A DNA stretch of 59,688 nt from Candidatus Sulfotelmatobacter sp. (GCA_030041215.1 JASHOH010000004.1:1-59688); one strand, 5' to 3'; shown: positions 1-10,531, numbered from the stretch's first letter. Numbers and translations: made by a program. The notes: a model not told the origin generated them from the sequence alone.

Positions 1-240
1 ATCACGGGCAACTCGGAAACTGGGCGAATTGCCTTCGTCCAGCCGCTCAGCTCGCCCACATTTGGCACATTCCATGCCAGAGATCCGGGCAAAACGCAAC
101 AACGTCGTGTGAGTCGTAGTCAGTCTACCCCCCAATCGCCGCGATTAAGGGATCGCACAACCCACAAGGGAGCGCACACTCGCGGCACACAAACGGCCCT
201 GAAAACGAAGTGCGGTGAACTAGCGACAGCTAGATATTGA
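1..240 (+). other. Open frame entering from left edge, possible gene 3' end
   Basis: Frame 1 is open from the first base to a TGA at 238-240 (79 codons). The peptide contains SPTFGTFHARDPGKTQ, which faintly recalls the C-terminal region of Oar-like TonB receptors (TFG then DPR-I-Q), but the terminal aromatic residue is missing and the rest is Arg/Thr-rich. It could be a receptor end shifted out of frame, or chance. No other gene is seen before the tRNA. Confidence 0.2.
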
Positions 241-258
241 TTCTTGTGGGTTTAGGAG

Positions 259-346
259 TGGTGCCGGGAGGGGGAGTCGAACCCCCAAGGTACCAAGTAC
301 CGGCGGATTTTGAGTCCGCTGCGTCTGCCAGTTCCGCCATCCCGGC
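259..346 (-). tRNA. tRNA-Leu (anticodon CAA)
   Basis: Read on the minus strand, the seven-base acceptor strand GCCGGGA pairs with TCCCGGC, followed by discriminator A and an encoded CCA (259-261). The anticodon stem GCGGA/TCCGC encloses loop CTCAAAA, giving anticodon CAA. The long variable arm is typical of the class II leucine tRNAs, and the T loop TTCGACT is intact. It decodes UUG. The gene stands alone, about 200 bases from a decayed oxidoreductase remnant. Confidence 0.95.
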
Positions 347-539
347 CCGTTTAGAATCAATCAACTAGCGGGACCAGCCTTCTCGCTGGCGTGCAGTTGT
401 AGCCCAATTGTAGCTAAACTCGGTTTTGCTTCCAGTGTCAACACGTAATCATCGGCCCCTTTGCCGATCACACAGGATTTGAGTAGCTCATACGCGCGAG
501 AAATCATTATAGCAGTACGACCCCTGCCACCCTTTGTCT

Positions 540-775
540 CGCCCGGATTCAGGTCAATTGAAGGCTGGTCAGCGTTGGCGGATAGTACCGGGACGATCCT
601 GAGCCGAAGGTGTCGATGCCTGGGCCGCGAGAAGTCCTTGTAGCCATGGGCTTGCCAAGAGGCCACCCGCTCCAACCGCCGCTCCGTTCAAGAAATCCCG
701 GCGCGTGATTGCGGCGCACGCCAATCTCACGCGTCGCGAGATCGACCGGCCACGGTTATTTTCGAGGTCGGCCAC
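540..775 (-). pseudogene. 5' remnant of a second Tat/FAD oxidoreductase
   Basis: A GTG start at 775, seven bases after the stop of the intact oxidoreductase, opens a frame that encodes a Tat signal ([12 protein letters not shown]) almost identical to that of its neighbour ([12 protein letters not shown] in both). That frame stops at 569. In another frame, bases around 550-600 encode YYPPTLTSLQ, which matches [10 protein letters not shown] just after the signal peptide of the intact paralogue, and this too stops at once. This pattern indicates a tandem duplicate that suffered a frameshift and lost its catalytic part. The adjacent sequence down to the tRNA shows no recognisable domain. Confidence 0.5.
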
Positions 776-781
776 AGTCTT

Positions 782-2650
782 CTATGTACCTTTCACTTGT
801 TCCTGAACTGCACGATAGGCTTGGTCAATTGCCACGTTCGTGTAAGCGCTGGCACCGGCGTCGGAATTAGCAATCGAGATTCGTCCGAATTGCTTGCGGC
901 CAACGACGCAAGGGCGCTCTTCCGGCGCCCAGTTCGGATCAAACAGGGAGTCGTATTCGTAGGCATATCCGTGTGCCCACCGGTTCACGGTGATGGCAGC
1001 AACATCGCGGGCGGGATCGAACCCCGCCGGCGTGAGCATGCGGTTCAACTGTTCGCGGATGTTCCGTTCAAATTCGGAAAATGGAGTGCTTAAGAGTTCG
1101 AAACGGCCCGCCCGATACTGATCGCGGCGCGGCAGGCGGGGGGCGCATGGAGTACGCAACATAAAGAGCACCATTGGCTCTTGCGGCTTGCTGGGAAACT
1201 GATACGCGCCGAGGCTGACGGGAAAATCGAGCATCGTGAAGCTGTGATAACTGCCGGGCGAGAGAATCTGTCGTATTCCAAGCTCGTGGAATGCAACCCA
1301 ATTGCGAATGGCCACATGTGTATAAATAAACGGTTCTTTGACACCGTAGTGCAGAGCGTCCTTCTGCTTTTCGGGCAGCTCCGGACAGAGATATGGGATC
1401 ATGCCGTTGTAACAGGCGAGAATGCAGCACTTTCCTTTTACGCTTTTGAGTTCTCCCTTTTGGACGTATGAGACCTCGACTTCCTTGGCAGAATTTAGGG
1501 ACCCGGCGTGGTGCGCCCGAACACCCGTGGAGTTCAAGCGGATTCGGATTTGAGATGACGATTGATCGAGTTTGCTGTAGTCAGCGCGGGTGGTGACAAC
1601 GTCCTCCATGGTGTGCCCGGGAATGGCTTCAGGGATGAGACTCCGGACCAGCAAGCGCGCGATGGAGGCATTGCCATCGGGAAAATGAAAAATGTAGGGT
1701 TCTTCCTTTTCCTCGTCCCCGCCCAAATGCAGGCCATCGAAACCGGCATACCGGTAGGCGCCATAATCGTCAGGATTTCTGTAACAGGCAAGAGCTGAGA
1801 CCGCATCAATTCCCACGCCAAACAGATCGTTTGTATAACTCTGGAAAAACGGAAGAACCGCGGGATCAGCCTTGCAAATTTCGGTCAAGAATCCTGCGTA
1901 GCTGATCTTCGCCAGCCGTGCGTGCTTCTGTTCTTGCGAAAGGTCGGCAAGGTAATCCTTCTTCTCGTCATAAAGACGGGCGATCTCCCGCTGGATCTTC
2001 TCCGGCAATGGAGTCTTCCTGAGAAACTCAGACCATGGAGTCGAGCCCATTCCAGGCACTAATCGATCTTCACCAAATGTTTCTTTGTCGAAGAAGCAGG
2101 CGGTACCGAGATGCGAGTACAGATTCCGATCGTAAGCCTTGTAAAAGACTTTGGTGTGGACGCCTAAATCCCGCAAAACGCCCTTGGCTGCTTCGCTGTA
2201 TTCCGAAGGGCTCTCAATCGACTGGGTTCCGCCGTTGCTCAGCAGCAGGCGACCTCCTACGCGGAACTCGTTGCGCCGAGCGTGTCCGCCGAAATCATCG
2301 TTATTGTCAAGGATCAGAATGCGCGAACCGCTGCCGGCGTGCTTGCGATAGAAATACGCTGCAGCCAACCCGCTGATGCCGCCTCCGACAACGACCAAAT
2401 CATACGTTTCGTGCGTGTCCGTTGGGTCTCCCGCGCTTTCCCAGAAGTTCCCGTCGCGCAGAGCGTGCGCAACGTCGTACGAACCCGGCGTGCTGCCTCT
2501 CATTCCGCTCAAGCCAGGGGGATAGGTTTGGGAATCGTCGTTACTTTGGGATGCCCTTTGAAGACCCCAGCCCAGATTGGGCAAGCCTAGCGCTCCGATG
2601 CAGACAGCTGCACCGTTGAGGAAATCGCGGCGCGTGATGCGGCGATTCAT
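782..2650 (-). CDS. Tat-exported FAD/NAD(P)-binding oxidoreductase
   Basis: The predicted protein (622 aa) begins with a twin-arginine signal ([16 protein letters not shown]) and is therefore probably folded with its cofactor and exported to the periplasm. After about 75 residues it has a Rossmann FAD motif, [14 protein letters not shown], followed by the acidic end of the second strand ([16 protein letters not shown]). This is the arrangement of amine-oxidase-like or phytoene-desaturase-like flavoproteins. A longer frame begins at 2695, but the ATG at 2650 is preferred because GGGAG lies six bases upstream and the Tat motif then sits at the very N-terminus. The substrate cannot be read from sequence. 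A small membrane-protein frame lies upstream and a decayed paralogue downstream on the same strand. Confidence 0.85.
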   Translation of the reverse strand: MNRRITRRDFLNGAAVCIGALGLPNLGWGLQRASQSNDDSQTYPPGLSGMRGSTPGSYDVAHALRDGNFWESAGDPTDTHETYDLVVVGGGISGLAAAYFYRKHAGSGSRILILDNNDDFGGHARRNEFRVGGRLLLSNGGTQSIESPSEYSEAAKGVLRDLGVHTKVFYKAYDRNLYSHLGTACFFDKETFGEDRLVPGMGSTPWSEFLRKTPLPEKIQREIARLYDEKKDYLADLSQEQKHARLAKISYAGFLTEICKADPAVLPFFQSYTNDLFGVGIDAVSALACYRNPDDYGAYRYAGFDGLHLGGDEEKEEPYIFHFPDGNASIARLLVRSLIPEAIPGHTMEDVVTTRADYSKLDQSSSQIRIRLNSTGVRAHHAGSLNSAKEVEVSYVQKGELKSVKGKCCILACYNGMIPYLCPELPEKQKDALHYGVKEPFIYTHVAIRNWVAFHELGIRQILSPGSYHSFTMLDFPVSLGAYQFPSKPQEPMVLFMLRTPCAPRLPRRDQYRAGRFELLSTPFSEFERNIREQLNRMLTPAGFDPARDVAAITVNRWAHGYAYEYDSLFDPNWAPEERPCVVGRKQFGRISIANSDAGASAYTNVAIDQAYRAVQEQVKGT

Positions 2651-2745
2651 TCCTAACTCCCGGTCACGATTTCTTTCAGTCATGGTCAATGGCACAGCGC
2701 TTAGGATTCACAGACAGTGCCGAGTGGCCTCCGAGATTCGTGCTT

Positions 2746-2847
2746 TCACATCCCATAGTCACGATATTGGGCCAGGAGCAGGCTCAACCAGACGGCTGAA
2801 AGCGTAATCAGGAGAATCAGACGGCGCAAGAAAGTCACCAGTGGCAT
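2746..2847 (-). CDS. Possible 33-residue single-helix membrane protein
   Basis: An ATG at 2847 opens 33 codons ending in TGA. The peptide runs MPLVTFLRRLILLITLSAVW and then LSLLLAQYRDYGM: two arginines, a hydrophobic stretch of about 19 residues and a polar tail, as in a one-helix membrane protein with positive-inside topology. It lies 95 bases upstream of, and on the same strand as, the Tat/FAD oxidoreductase and may be co-transcribed with it. No good Shine-Dalgarno sequence precedes the ATG, so the call rests on composition alone. It matches no small protein known to me. Confidence 0.4.
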   Translation of the reverse strand: MPLVTFLRRLILLITLSAVWLSLLLAQYRDYGM

Positions 2848-3378
2848 CGAAGAGAGAGTAGTCACCTTACTATAGGGCTGAAAGGTTAGAAAAATGCGCG
2901 AGCTCTGTCAAGGAAAGGGAAAAATCGAAGATTCGATGTTCCTACTTTCAGGCGATTACGAAATGCTCTTGGCCAACTGTTACGAACTCGAGTGGTCGTG
3001 GTGGATTTCGCCAGAGGCTGGGGTCAACGTGACGTCGATGTAGTGCGCATTTGGTTGCTCTTCAGGCGGCGAAACTTGCGTAGCTCAATACTTCAACCCC
3101 ACGACTAATCCTCATCACGAGCATCGGTGATGAACGTCACGGCAGGGATTCTAACATGCACAACCGGGCTGTGATGACTCGGGGATAACAGAGTTCTTGC
3201 TTGGAGCGGTTCCACGTGACCAACAATGCTGCACCATATGTTGGTGCTTCTTGCGTCTCCAAGTGTCTTCAAGAAATCGTTCTCGCCCAATGCGCCAGAC
3301 ACCCGTTCGTGCAGTTGCAACAATAACACATTAAGCTGAAGTATCGATGACGTATAAGTTTGCTCAAGGGGGGTAGAC
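2848..3378. other. Intergenic region upstream of the PAS/sigma-54 activator
   Basis: About 530 bases with no convincing gene. A minus-strand frame from 3380 to 3105 (91 codons, starting in the same CATG as the activator's start) has an unremarkable composition and no ribosome site, so I cannot decide whether it is real. The segment GTTACGAACTCG at 2979-2990 resembles the motif found around the XRE regulator at 43 kb (10 of 13 positions). AAGGGGGG at 3366-3373 is the ribosome site of the next gene. Confidence 0.3.
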
Positions 3379-5652
3379 ATGGATTTACACCCCGACAAAA
3401 ACAAGCCGCAAAGTTCTTACAAGGAGACTACTCTTCCCTCTTCTGAACCCGTCGATACTGCCAAGCCCAACCTTATCCGGCATATCCTTCAGGAAAACGA
3501 AGAGTGGTATCACCGGCTGTTCGATCTCGCGCCGGTTGGGATGTCGTGGGTGGAAACTCGAACTGGCCGGTTTCTGGGAGTCAATCCCAAATTTTGCCAG
3601 ATCACTGGACGCACGCAGGAAGATCTGTTGGGACGGACCTTTCAAAGCATTACGCATCCCGATGACCTGGCATCTAATCTGGACAAGTTGCGAGACTTCG
3701 TCGAAGGACGGGTGCGCAGTTACGTATTACAGAAGAGGTATATCCGGCCAGACGGCACTGTGCGCTATGTGGAAGTTCAGGTAGTGGCCATGGGCCGGGG
3801 CGAGCGACCGCTTCGCAGTTTGGGAATTGTGCAGGACGTAACCGAGCGCTACCAGGCGCAGGAAAAATTCAAGCTCGCCGACGAGCGTGTACGGCAGAGC
3901 GCCGCCGAACTGGCCGAAGCTCAGCGTGTCGGGCGAGTGGGAAGCTGGTATCGCGATCTGGCGACGGAGATGGTCACGTGTTCCGAGCAATTCTGGCGCA
4001 ATCTGGGAATGGAGACGATCGCGCAACCCGTCAGCCTGGGCGACATTGAGCGCCTGCTGGCGCCCGAGCGCGTGCGGCAAATCCTGCTGGCCAACGAGAG
4101 TTTCATTCCCACCGGCGAGGCGGATGAAATGGAGGTCGAAGTTCATCCTCCGGATGGAAGTACGCGATGGGCGGCTTTGCACCGCGAAGTTGTACGGGAT
4201 GATGCGGGTAATGCCGTGGGTATACGCGGGATTACGCTGGATATCACCGAGCGCAAACGGGCAGAGGCGAAATTCCGGCAATTATTGGAGTCCGCTCCAG
4301 ACGCGATGGTGGTGGTAACAAAGGAGGGCAAGATTGTCCTAGTCAATGCCCAGACGGAGACGCTTTTTGGTTACGCCAGGCAAGAGTTATTTTACCAGCC
4401 CATTGAGGTGCTCGTTCCTGAACGCTTTCGTGGGAAACACAGTGAGCATCGCACGGAATTTGCGGCCGAACCGCGCATTCGCGAGATGGGAGCCGGTTTA
4501 GAGCTTTACGGCCGGCGCAAGAACGGAACGGAGTTTCCTGTCGAAATCAGCCTCAGCCCGCTCGAAACCGGCGAGGGAGTGCTGATTTCCAGTGCGATCC
4601 GCGATATCACCGAGCGCAAGCGCATTGAAGAAGAGCTGCGCCAGGCCAAGGAAAAGCTGGCGGAGGAAAAACATTACCTGGAAGAATCCATCGACATCGA
4701 GCTGGGTTTTCGGGAGATCGTCGGACGCAGCGCTGTTTTGAAAGAGGCGATGGAAAGAATTGCCAAAGTTGCTCCCAGCGAAGCGACTGTGCTTTTGCTG
4801 GGTGAGACAGGTACCGGTAAAGAGTTGGCGGCGCGCGCCCTGCACCGCATGAGCCGGCGGCACGCAAAGAGTTTCATCAAGGTGAATTGTGCCGCCATTC
4901 CATCGGGGCTGCTGGAGAGCGAATTGTTCGGTCACGAGAAAGGAGCGTTCACAGGCGCTCTTAGCCGGAAACTAGGCCGCCTGGAACTGGCCGATGGAGG
5001 CACGCTTTTTCTAGACGAAATTGGGGAGATTCCGTTGAGCCTGCAACCCAAACTGCTGCGGGCGCTGCAGGAGATGGAATTTGAGCGTCTGGGCAGCACT
5101 CAAACCTTGAAGGTAAATTTTCGGCTAGTGGCGGCTACGAACCGGGACTTGTTGAAGAGCATGAAGGCAGGCCAGTTTCGCAGCGACCTTTACTATCGGC
5201 TGAACGTATTTCCCATAGTTCTGCCGCCCCTGCGCGAGCGGCGCGAAGACATTCCTCCGTTGATCGAGTATTTCGTGCGGAAGTTTGCCCAGAAAATGAA
5301 TAAGCCAATCACAAGCATTCCAACGAAAACCATGGAGGAGCTGGTGCGCTGGGATTGGCCCGGCAACATTCGCGAGTTGGAGAACTTTGTAGAACGCTCT
5401 GTGATTCTAACGCCCGGTTCGGTCTTGCAGGCGCCGCTTTCGGAATTGCACGCGGTGCCTGAGAGCAGCGGCGAGCTATTGCGGGACGTGAGTCGCGAAC
5501 GTATCTTGCAGGTTCTCCGCGATTGCCAGGGAAAGCTCGGTGGGCTGCGGGGCGCGGCCGCTCGCCTCGGTTTGAAGCGCACCACCCTGCAATCGAAACT
5601 TGATCAACTAGGCATTAAGCCTGCGGAATATCGAAAGTCGTTCAGCGCCTGA
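3379..5652 (+). CDS. PAS-sensor sigma-54-dependent transcriptional activator
   Basis: This is a 757-residue one-protein sensor and activator. Three PAS domains (about 35-165, 175-290 and 292-415), each ending in a DITER- or DVTER-type motif, are followed by a short coiled coil. A complete AAA+ domain comes next: Walker A GETGTGKE (475-482), GAFTGA loop (522-527) and Walker B with DEIGE (546-550). A Fis-type helix-turn-helix lies near 718-745. The intact GAFTGA predicts direct contact with sigma-54 and ATP-driven open-complex formation. There is no receiver domain, so control is probably by ligand or redox sensing in the PAS domains rather than phosphorylation. The start is well set: AAGGGGGG five bases before ATG. 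The gene converges on the TonB receptor, and its targets are unknown. Confidence 0.93.
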   Translation: MDLHPDKNKPQSSYKETTLPSSEPVDTAKPNLIRHILQENEEWYHRLFDLAPVGMSWVETRTGRFLGVNPKFCQITGRTQEDLLGRTFQSITHPDDLASNLDKLRDFVEGRVRSYVLQKRYIRPDGTVRYVEVQVVAMGRGERPLRSLGIVQDVTERYQAQEKFKLADERVRQSAAELAEAQRVGRVGSWYRDLATEMVTCSEQFWRNLGMETIAQPVSLGDIERLLAPERVRQILLANESFIPTGEADEMEVEVHPPDGSTRWAALHREVVRDDAGNAVGIRGITLDITERKRAEAKFRQLLESAPDAMVVVTKEGKIVLVNAQTETLFGYARQELFYQPIEVLVPERFRGKHSEHRTEFAAEPRIREMGAGLELYGRRKNGTEFPVEISLSPLETGEGVLISSAIRDITERKRIEEELRQAKEKLAEEKHYLEESIDIELGFREIVGRSAVLKEAMERIAKVAPSEATVLLLGETGTGKELAARALHRMSRRHAKSFIKVNCAAIPSGLLESELFGHEKGAFTGALSRKLGRLELADGGTLFLDEIGEIPLSLQPKLLRALQEMEFERLGSTQTLKVNFRLVAATNRDLLKSMKAGQFRSDLYYRLNVFPIVLPPLRERREDIPPLIEYFVRKFAQKMNKPITSIPTKTMEELVRWDWPGNIRELENFVERSVILTPGSVLQAPLSELHAVPESSGELLRDVSRERILQVLRDCQGKLGGLRGAAARLGLKRTTLQSKLDQLGIKPAEYRKSFSA

Positions 5653-5693
5653 ACGACTGCTCTCGCGAAATGTAGGACCTGTCCCGCCATTCC

Positions 5694-8600
5694 TTAAAAA
5701 TAAAATTTCATTGCAAACTGGATGAAGCGCGGATCGCGCGCCGACTGCGGCAGGCCGAATTGCGGGGTGCCGAACTCGACGGCGACCGGCTCCTGGCTGA
5801 TTTCGCCAAATTGTCCGAGAAGTAGGTTGGGGTGGTTCCAGATATTGAAGAAGTCGGCGCGAAACTCGGCGCGCATTTCCTCGCGAATAGGAAACATCTT
5901 GGCAACAGTGAAGTCCCAGTTTCGCAGACCCGGGCCGCGCACGATATTGCGGCCGGCATCGCCGAAGGTGAAGTAGATGCTGTTATCGACAAAAGCGCAG
6001 GTGTTGAACGCGGTCCCGGCAGCGCAAGGCGTGCTGTTGGGATTTGCGACCACATTCGGCCGCACTTCGTAATAGCCCACGGTTCCTCCGCCATCCGCAG
6101 TAGAAACGTTGGTAATGGAATCCGTGACGGTGAACCAGTTTCCGGTCTGCACGCTGGTGATGCCCGAAATCTGCCAGTTCCCGATGAATTGATTCAAAGC
6201 ACCCGTGGCCCCACCGCCGAACTTCTTGCCGTGCCCGAAGGGCAGCTCATAGGCGTAATTCAGGACGAAACGCTGACGGACATCGAAATCGGAGTTGCCA
6301 TATTCCAGCCAGGGGTAAAGCTCATTGCGGAAGTCTCCGTTGTTCAACGAACCGAGGCTGGCACTGGAGGCATCATCGAGCGCGTGGGCGTATGTATAGG
6401 ACGCCCCAAATTCCAAACCATGCGAGAGTCTCTTCTCGAGATGTAGTTGCAGGGAGTTGTAATTGGAGAAGTCATTGGCCCGCAATGTTTCGATCGCGGC
6501 ATCGACGCCGGGAAAGGGACGGCGCGGAGCGGTTGGGCAGTTTTGAGGAGTGTTTCCGTTGGTTGTGCAGAAGACCACATTGGGCTGCGCCTGATTTCCG
6601 TTGTACATGCCATAGAGGTCGGAGCCATGCGACCCAGCATACGAAATGTCAAGCAACATGTCCGCCGGCAATTGATACTGGAAGCCAAGATGCCATTGCT
6701 GCACAAATGGCGTCTGCAATGGCGAGCTTTCGGAAAACAACGTGGGCGTGTTGGGATCAATCAGGGAATCGGCAGGAAAACCTTGATAGAGATTGCTTAG
6801 GGGAATGTTTTCCGGGCCGATAACTGCGCAGTTGGGCTGGTTGGCAGCGGAATTCGCCGCCGGCAGCTGGCACGGTTGCGTGAACTGCTCGGTCACAAAA
6901 AACGGCGGATTGAAACCGGGACTGGGGTTGGAGAACGGTCCATTCTCTTCTCCGCCGTAGAAGATGCCGTAGCCGGCGCGCAGAACAAGATTGTTTGTGA
7001 TCTGGTAGGCGAGTCCGACGCGCGGCGCGAAATTGGTGAGGTCGGGAGAGACCAAGCCCGGGCTGCCCGTCGCCAAAAGGGGAATGATGGTGGAAAGCGT
7101 TGGCGTTAACGTGGCGGTCTGGCCTTTGGGGACGATCAGCGAGTCGTTGGCAAAATCGAAATTAGCTTCTTCGTTGCCGCTGGCCTTCACCATGGTGAAC
7201 AGCTCATAGCGCAATCCCAGGTTCAGCGTCAGCTTCGCGGTCGCGCGGAAATCATCCTGGGCAAAAAAGGCGTAATCGCCGCGGTGATAGTCGATGTTGT
7301 GTTCGTTGGTAATGGTTGCGCCGTCGGTCAGGCCGAGCAGAAAAGTGGCGAAGGCTTCTCCGCCCGTAGTCGGATCGGCGGCGTTGTCGGTGAGATCGCT
7401 GGCAAAATCCATGGTGCCGCGCGACGCAGCCGGCTGAAAAATCGTGAATTGCACGTAGCGCAGTTCGGTGCCGAATTTCATGGAATGGCGTCCGTGGACT
7501 TTCGTCAGATTCTCGGCAATTACGAAAGCATTCTGCTTTTCAATGGATGGCAGAAAGGTTGAGCTGCCAATGGTGGCCGTGCCATCGTCGATGGTGATGC
7601 TGGGTAGCCCGCCGTTGTTCGGACCGAACGGCACGCCGGGGAAACCGAGCTGCGCCGCAACATTGGTGTTGGAGTTCAGTTGAAAGCGGTGTGAGTTTAT
7701 GCGGTTATAACCCAGCCGGAACTCGTTCACCATATTCGACGAGAACACGTGGGTTTCGCTAATGGCCGCACTGCGGTAGGAGTTGTCCTGATAACCATCC
7801 TGAAACGATCCGCCGTCCAAGGCATTGTTGAAGGGAGACGGAATGAAGCTGGGCTGGTCTTCGTAACTGAACCGCCCAAACAGCGAGTCTTTGTCGCTGA
7901 TTTTGTGGTCGATGCGCACGTCAAAGTTGTTCTGATCGAAATTTTTCTTGGGCTCGGCAAGAAAATTAGAACCATTCAGCGTCGTATTGGGAGTGGGAAA
8001 CAGTGCCGAAATGCGCGCCGCCAAGGGATCGATTGGAGTGTTCAGCCCGGCATTTCCAGTAAAAATGTTGGTGGGATTGCCGAAAGCGTCCGTGCCAATA
8101 GGAACGCCGCAATAACCGTCCGGATTCAGGGTTGATGTCTGAGTCAAATATGTGTTGAAAATCTCGCCCTGATACGTGGGGTGATTGTTGCAATCGACAA
8201 TCGGCTGGGTGGTGGAATTACCGTTCGCGTCCAGGACAAAGAGTTCACTGTTGGTCAAGAACGATGAAAAATCACCGCTGATCTCCGCCGGCGTGGGCAC
8301 CAGGTTCAGTTGCGGCAGCGCCTGGCGGATACGCAGGCCTTCATAGTCTCCGAAAAAGAAGGTGCGGTTCTTGATAATTGGCCCACCCAGAGTAGCGCCG
8401 AACTGATTTTGCTGATATTGTTGTCTCCCGAAAATATCGAAGGCATTGCGTGCATCGAGCACATCGTTGCGGAAAAATTCCCACACGTCGCCGTGAAATT
8501 GGTTCGTACCTGACTTGATGACGGCATTCATCACTGCGCCGTTGCCTCGGCCGAATTCGGCGCTGTAGGCGTTGGTCTGCACTTTGAATTCCGCCAGCGC

Positions 8601-9296
8601 GTCCACGGAGGGCTGAATCACGTAGGCGCTGCCGTTGAGCAGATCGCCCAGATCGGAATTGTTGTCGATGCCATCAAGCTGGAAATTGTTTTGCAGCGAG
8701 CGCGCCCCATTGGAGCTGAATCCATACGTCGTTTCCACGCGCGAACCCGGCTCGCTCGTGGTTACGCCCGCGCCGAGCAGGGCAAGCTGCGCGTAATTGC
8801 GGCCATTGAGAGGCAAGGTTTCGATGGTACGCGCGTCTTGTACTTGGCCCAGGTCCGACGTATCCGTTTCAAGTTGCGGGCCTTGGGTCGTAATAATCAT
8901 CGTCTCCGAAATCGCTCCGACTTTAAGCGTGACATCCACAGCCGGCCGCTCCTGCACGTCGACCTTCACCGGTCCAGCGGTGGCTTTCTTGAAGCCTTGT
9001 TTTTCGATCTTTACCTGATAGCGCCCAACCTTCAGCGGACTGACGATATATTCACCATCAGCATTCGTCTGGGTGACGAAATCATTTCCGCGATCAATGT
9101 CAGTCACCGTCACTTTTGCGCCCTGCACTACCGCTCCACTGGCGTCACGCACAACTCCGGTGATGCCACCGGTGTCCTTCTGCGCATGGGCGGAAAAAAC
9201 CGCCGTTAAAAGCAACGTGAGGACGATAAATAAAAATCGGAACCTTCTAGTCTCCGGACTGATAAATCTCAACGAGGGATGCGAGGACGGGTTCAT
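5694..9296 (-). CDS. Oar-like TonB-dependent receptor
   Basis: A 1200-residue outer-membrane protein. A signal peptide (ending near AVFSAHAQ) leads into a carboxypeptidase-regulatory-like beta-sandwich (GGITGVVRDASGAVVQGAKV and on), then a plug-like region with LPLNGRNYAQLALLGAGVTT, and a long beta-barrel ending in FAMKFYF, with the terminal aromatic residue expected for BAM-assembled barrels. These Oar/SusC-like proteins are abundant in Acidobacteriota and probably import large substrates or bind peptides and glycans. The frame could begin at 9383, but the ATG at 9296 is chosen because AAGGGGG lies six bases upstream and the signal peptide then starts correctly. It is 26 bases downstream of the AgaS-type isomerase gene, so the two are probably one operon and the cargo may be an amino-sugar glycan. 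Confidence 0.92.
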   Translation of the reverse strand: MNPSSHPSLRFISPETRRFRFLFIVLTLLLTAVFSAHAQKDTGGITGVVRDASGAVVQGAKVTVTDIDRGNDFVTQTNADGEYIVSPLKVGRYQVKIEKQGFKKATAGPVKVDVQERPAVDVTLKVGAISETMIITTQGPQLETDTSDLGQVQDARTIETLPLNGRNYAQLALLGAGVTTSEPGSRVETTYGFSSNGARSLQNNFQLDGIDNNSDLGDLLNGSAYVIQPSVDALAEFKVQTNAYSAEFGRGNGAVMNAVIKSGTNQFHGDVWEFFRNDVLDARNAFDIFGRQQYQQNQFGATLGGPIIKNRTFFFGDYEGLRIRQALPQLNLVPTPAEISGDFSSFLTNSELFVLDANGNSTTQPIVDCNNHPTYQGEIFNTYLTQTSTLNPDGYCGVPIGTDAFGNPTNIFTGNAGLNTPIDPLAARISALFPTPNTTLNGSNFLAEPKKNFDQNNFDVRIDHKISDKDSLFGRFSYEDQPSFIPSPFNNALDGGSFQDGYQDNSYRSAAISETHVFSSNMVNEFRLGYNRINSHRFQLNSNTNVAAQLGFPGVPFGPNNGGLPSITIDDGTATIGSSTFLPSIEKQNAFVIAENLTKVHGRHSMKFGTELRYVQFTIFQPAASRGTMDFASDLTDNAADPTTGGEAFATFLLGLTDGATITNEHNIDYHRGDYAFFAQDDFRATAKLTLNLGLRYELFTMVKASGNEEANFDFANDSLIVPKGQTATLTPTLSTIIPLLATGSPGLVSPDLTNFAPRVGLAYQITNNLVLRAGYGIFYGGEENGPFSNPSPGFNPPFFVTEQFTQPCQLPAANSAANQPNCAVIGPENIPLSNLYQGFPADSLIDPNTPTLFSESSPLQTPFVQQWHLGFQYQLPADMLLDISYAGSHGSDLYGMYNGNQAQPNVVFCTTNGNTPQNCPTAPRRPFPGVDAAIETLRANDFSNYNSLQLHLEKRLSHGLEFGASYTYAHALDDASSASLGSLNNGDFRNELYPWLEYGNSDFDVRQRFVLNYAYELPFGHGKKFGGGATGALNQFIGNWQISGITSVQTGNWFTVTDSITNVSTADGGGTVGYYEVRPNVVANPNSTPCAAGTAFNTCAFVDNSIYFTFGDAGRNIVRGPGLRNWDFTVAKMFPIREEMRAEFRADFFNIWNHPNLLLGQFGEISQEPVAVEFGTPQFGLPQSARDPRFIQFAMKFYF

Positions 9297-9322
9297 GGGT
9301 TTCCCCCTTACTGCTTGACTCT

Positions 9323-10498
9323 TCAAGCATGAATTCTTACGTTTTGCACGACACGGCTTATCGCGCCGGTGGGGCTGGGACAATCGGGCTTCAGGCCGTG
9401 CCGCAGCGAAAAAAACAAGCCGAGCAATTGCCCAAAGATCACGTCCAGCGGTGGACGATAATCGTCGGCAACGGCGGCTTCAACGGTGAGTACACTTTCA
9501 GCGTACCCCGGCGGAATCGAATTCGGAGCGACTATGACGCGCTGCGCCACCAGCTTCTTCCTGCCGATTTCTTCCAGCAGATCGAGCTCGTAGCCGCGGA
9601 TTTTTTCGTCTCCAGAAAGAAAGGCAACCAGCAAAGTTTGACGATCCAGAGCGGCCATCGGCCCGTGCCGAAGGCCGAGCGCCGATTCCGACATGGTCCG
9701 AACTTTCCCTGACGTGAGTTCAAGAACCTTGAGCGCCGATTCTGTTGCCACTGCCTTCAATGGCCCCGAGCCGATAAAACAGGCGCTGGTGAGATTTACA
9801 TTGGCCAGTTCAGCGGCCTTCAGAGCAGCCGCGTCAATAAAATTGCTTCCCGCCTGCACCAGCCGGCGAAGAATGACGCGATAATAATCGGTATCCTCGG
9901 CATGCGCCAGGCAGTGGCCGAAAACCACCATGCTTGAAAACGAGCTGGTCATGGCCAACCCGCCGTCGTGAACCGCATCGGGCAACGCGATTCCGAATGC
10001 TTGTTTGCGGCCAGCAATCACGCGGAGCATGGGGGAATCCTGGTTGCAGTTCACGACGAAATGATGAATGCAGGGATAATTCTTCAGCGCGTGCTCAAGC
10101 ACCGCGATTCCCTCAGGACTCTCGCCCGATCGCGAGAAAGAAATCCAGAGATAAGGCCGTCCTTCTACGAGCCATTTTTCGGAATGGGTCACCAGATCGG
10201 TGCTGGGAACAGCGAGCACCTCGCACTGCCAACAGCGGCGCAGCAGTTGCGTTAGCGAGCGGCCAATGTAGTCGGAGGTTCCTGCGCCCACCAGAAAAAC
10301 CGTTGGGCGCCTGACAGGATCCGATCCGATACCCGCTGCCTGCAAGAACTGCCCAATCGCCGCGTGCCGCTCACGAAAAACTTCGTATGTGGACAGCCAG
10401 GTCTGCGGCTGTTGCGCGATCTCTTTTGGCGTGTGTTCCACGCCGCGGGCTTGTTTCTCGGCCTCCGGAAGTGTAAGAAGCGTGCCAAGTGGATTCAT
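9323..10498 (-). CDS. agaS: SIS-domain sugar isomerase/deaminase, AgaS type
   Basis: The 391-residue protein has two SIS (sugar isomerase) domains. The first carries VFLVGAGTSDYIGRSL and SFSRSGESPEGIAVLE, the phosphosugar-binding loops; the second has ACFIGSGPLKAVATESALKV. The length, the N-terminal extension and the ALGLRHGPMA segment fit AgaS, the galactosamine-6-phosphate deaminase/isomerase (384 aa in E. coli), rather than GlmS, because no glutaminase domain is present. It acts in the cytoplasm on amino-sugar phosphates. The gene stops 26 bases before the TonB receptor start, suggesting a coupled uptake and catabolism unit. A palindrome-like sequence lies 34 bases upstream of its ATG. GlmS-like or fructosamine-specific activity cannot be excluded. 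Confidence 0.83.
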   Translation of the reverse strand: MNPLGTLLTLPEAEKQARGVEHTPKEIAQQPQTWLSTYEVFRERHAAIGQFLQAAGIGSDPVRRPTVFLVGAGTSDYIGRSLTQLLRRCWQCEVLAVPSTDLVTHSEKWLVEGRPYLWISFSRSGESPEGIAVLEHALKNYPCIHHFVVNCNQDSPMLRVIAGRKQAFGIALPDAVHDGGLAMTSSFSSMVVFGHCLAHAEDTDYYRVILRRLVQAGSNFIDAAALKAAELANVNLTSACFIGSGPLKAVATESALKVLELTSGKVRTMSESALGLRHGPMAALDRQTLLVAFLSGDEKIRGYELDLLEEIGRKKLVAQRVIVAPNSIPPGYAESVLTVEAAVADDYRPPLDVIFGQLLGLFFSLRHGLKPDCPSPTGAISRVVQNVRIHA

Positions 10499-10531
10499 TT
10501 CGCCGCGTCTCGAATCCGCAATGAAACGAAA

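Noticed and set aside
361-675. 104-codon minus-strand frame beside the tRNA-Leu gene
   Set aside because: It is a shifted frame across the decayed oxidoreductase remnant; no start signal or family match.
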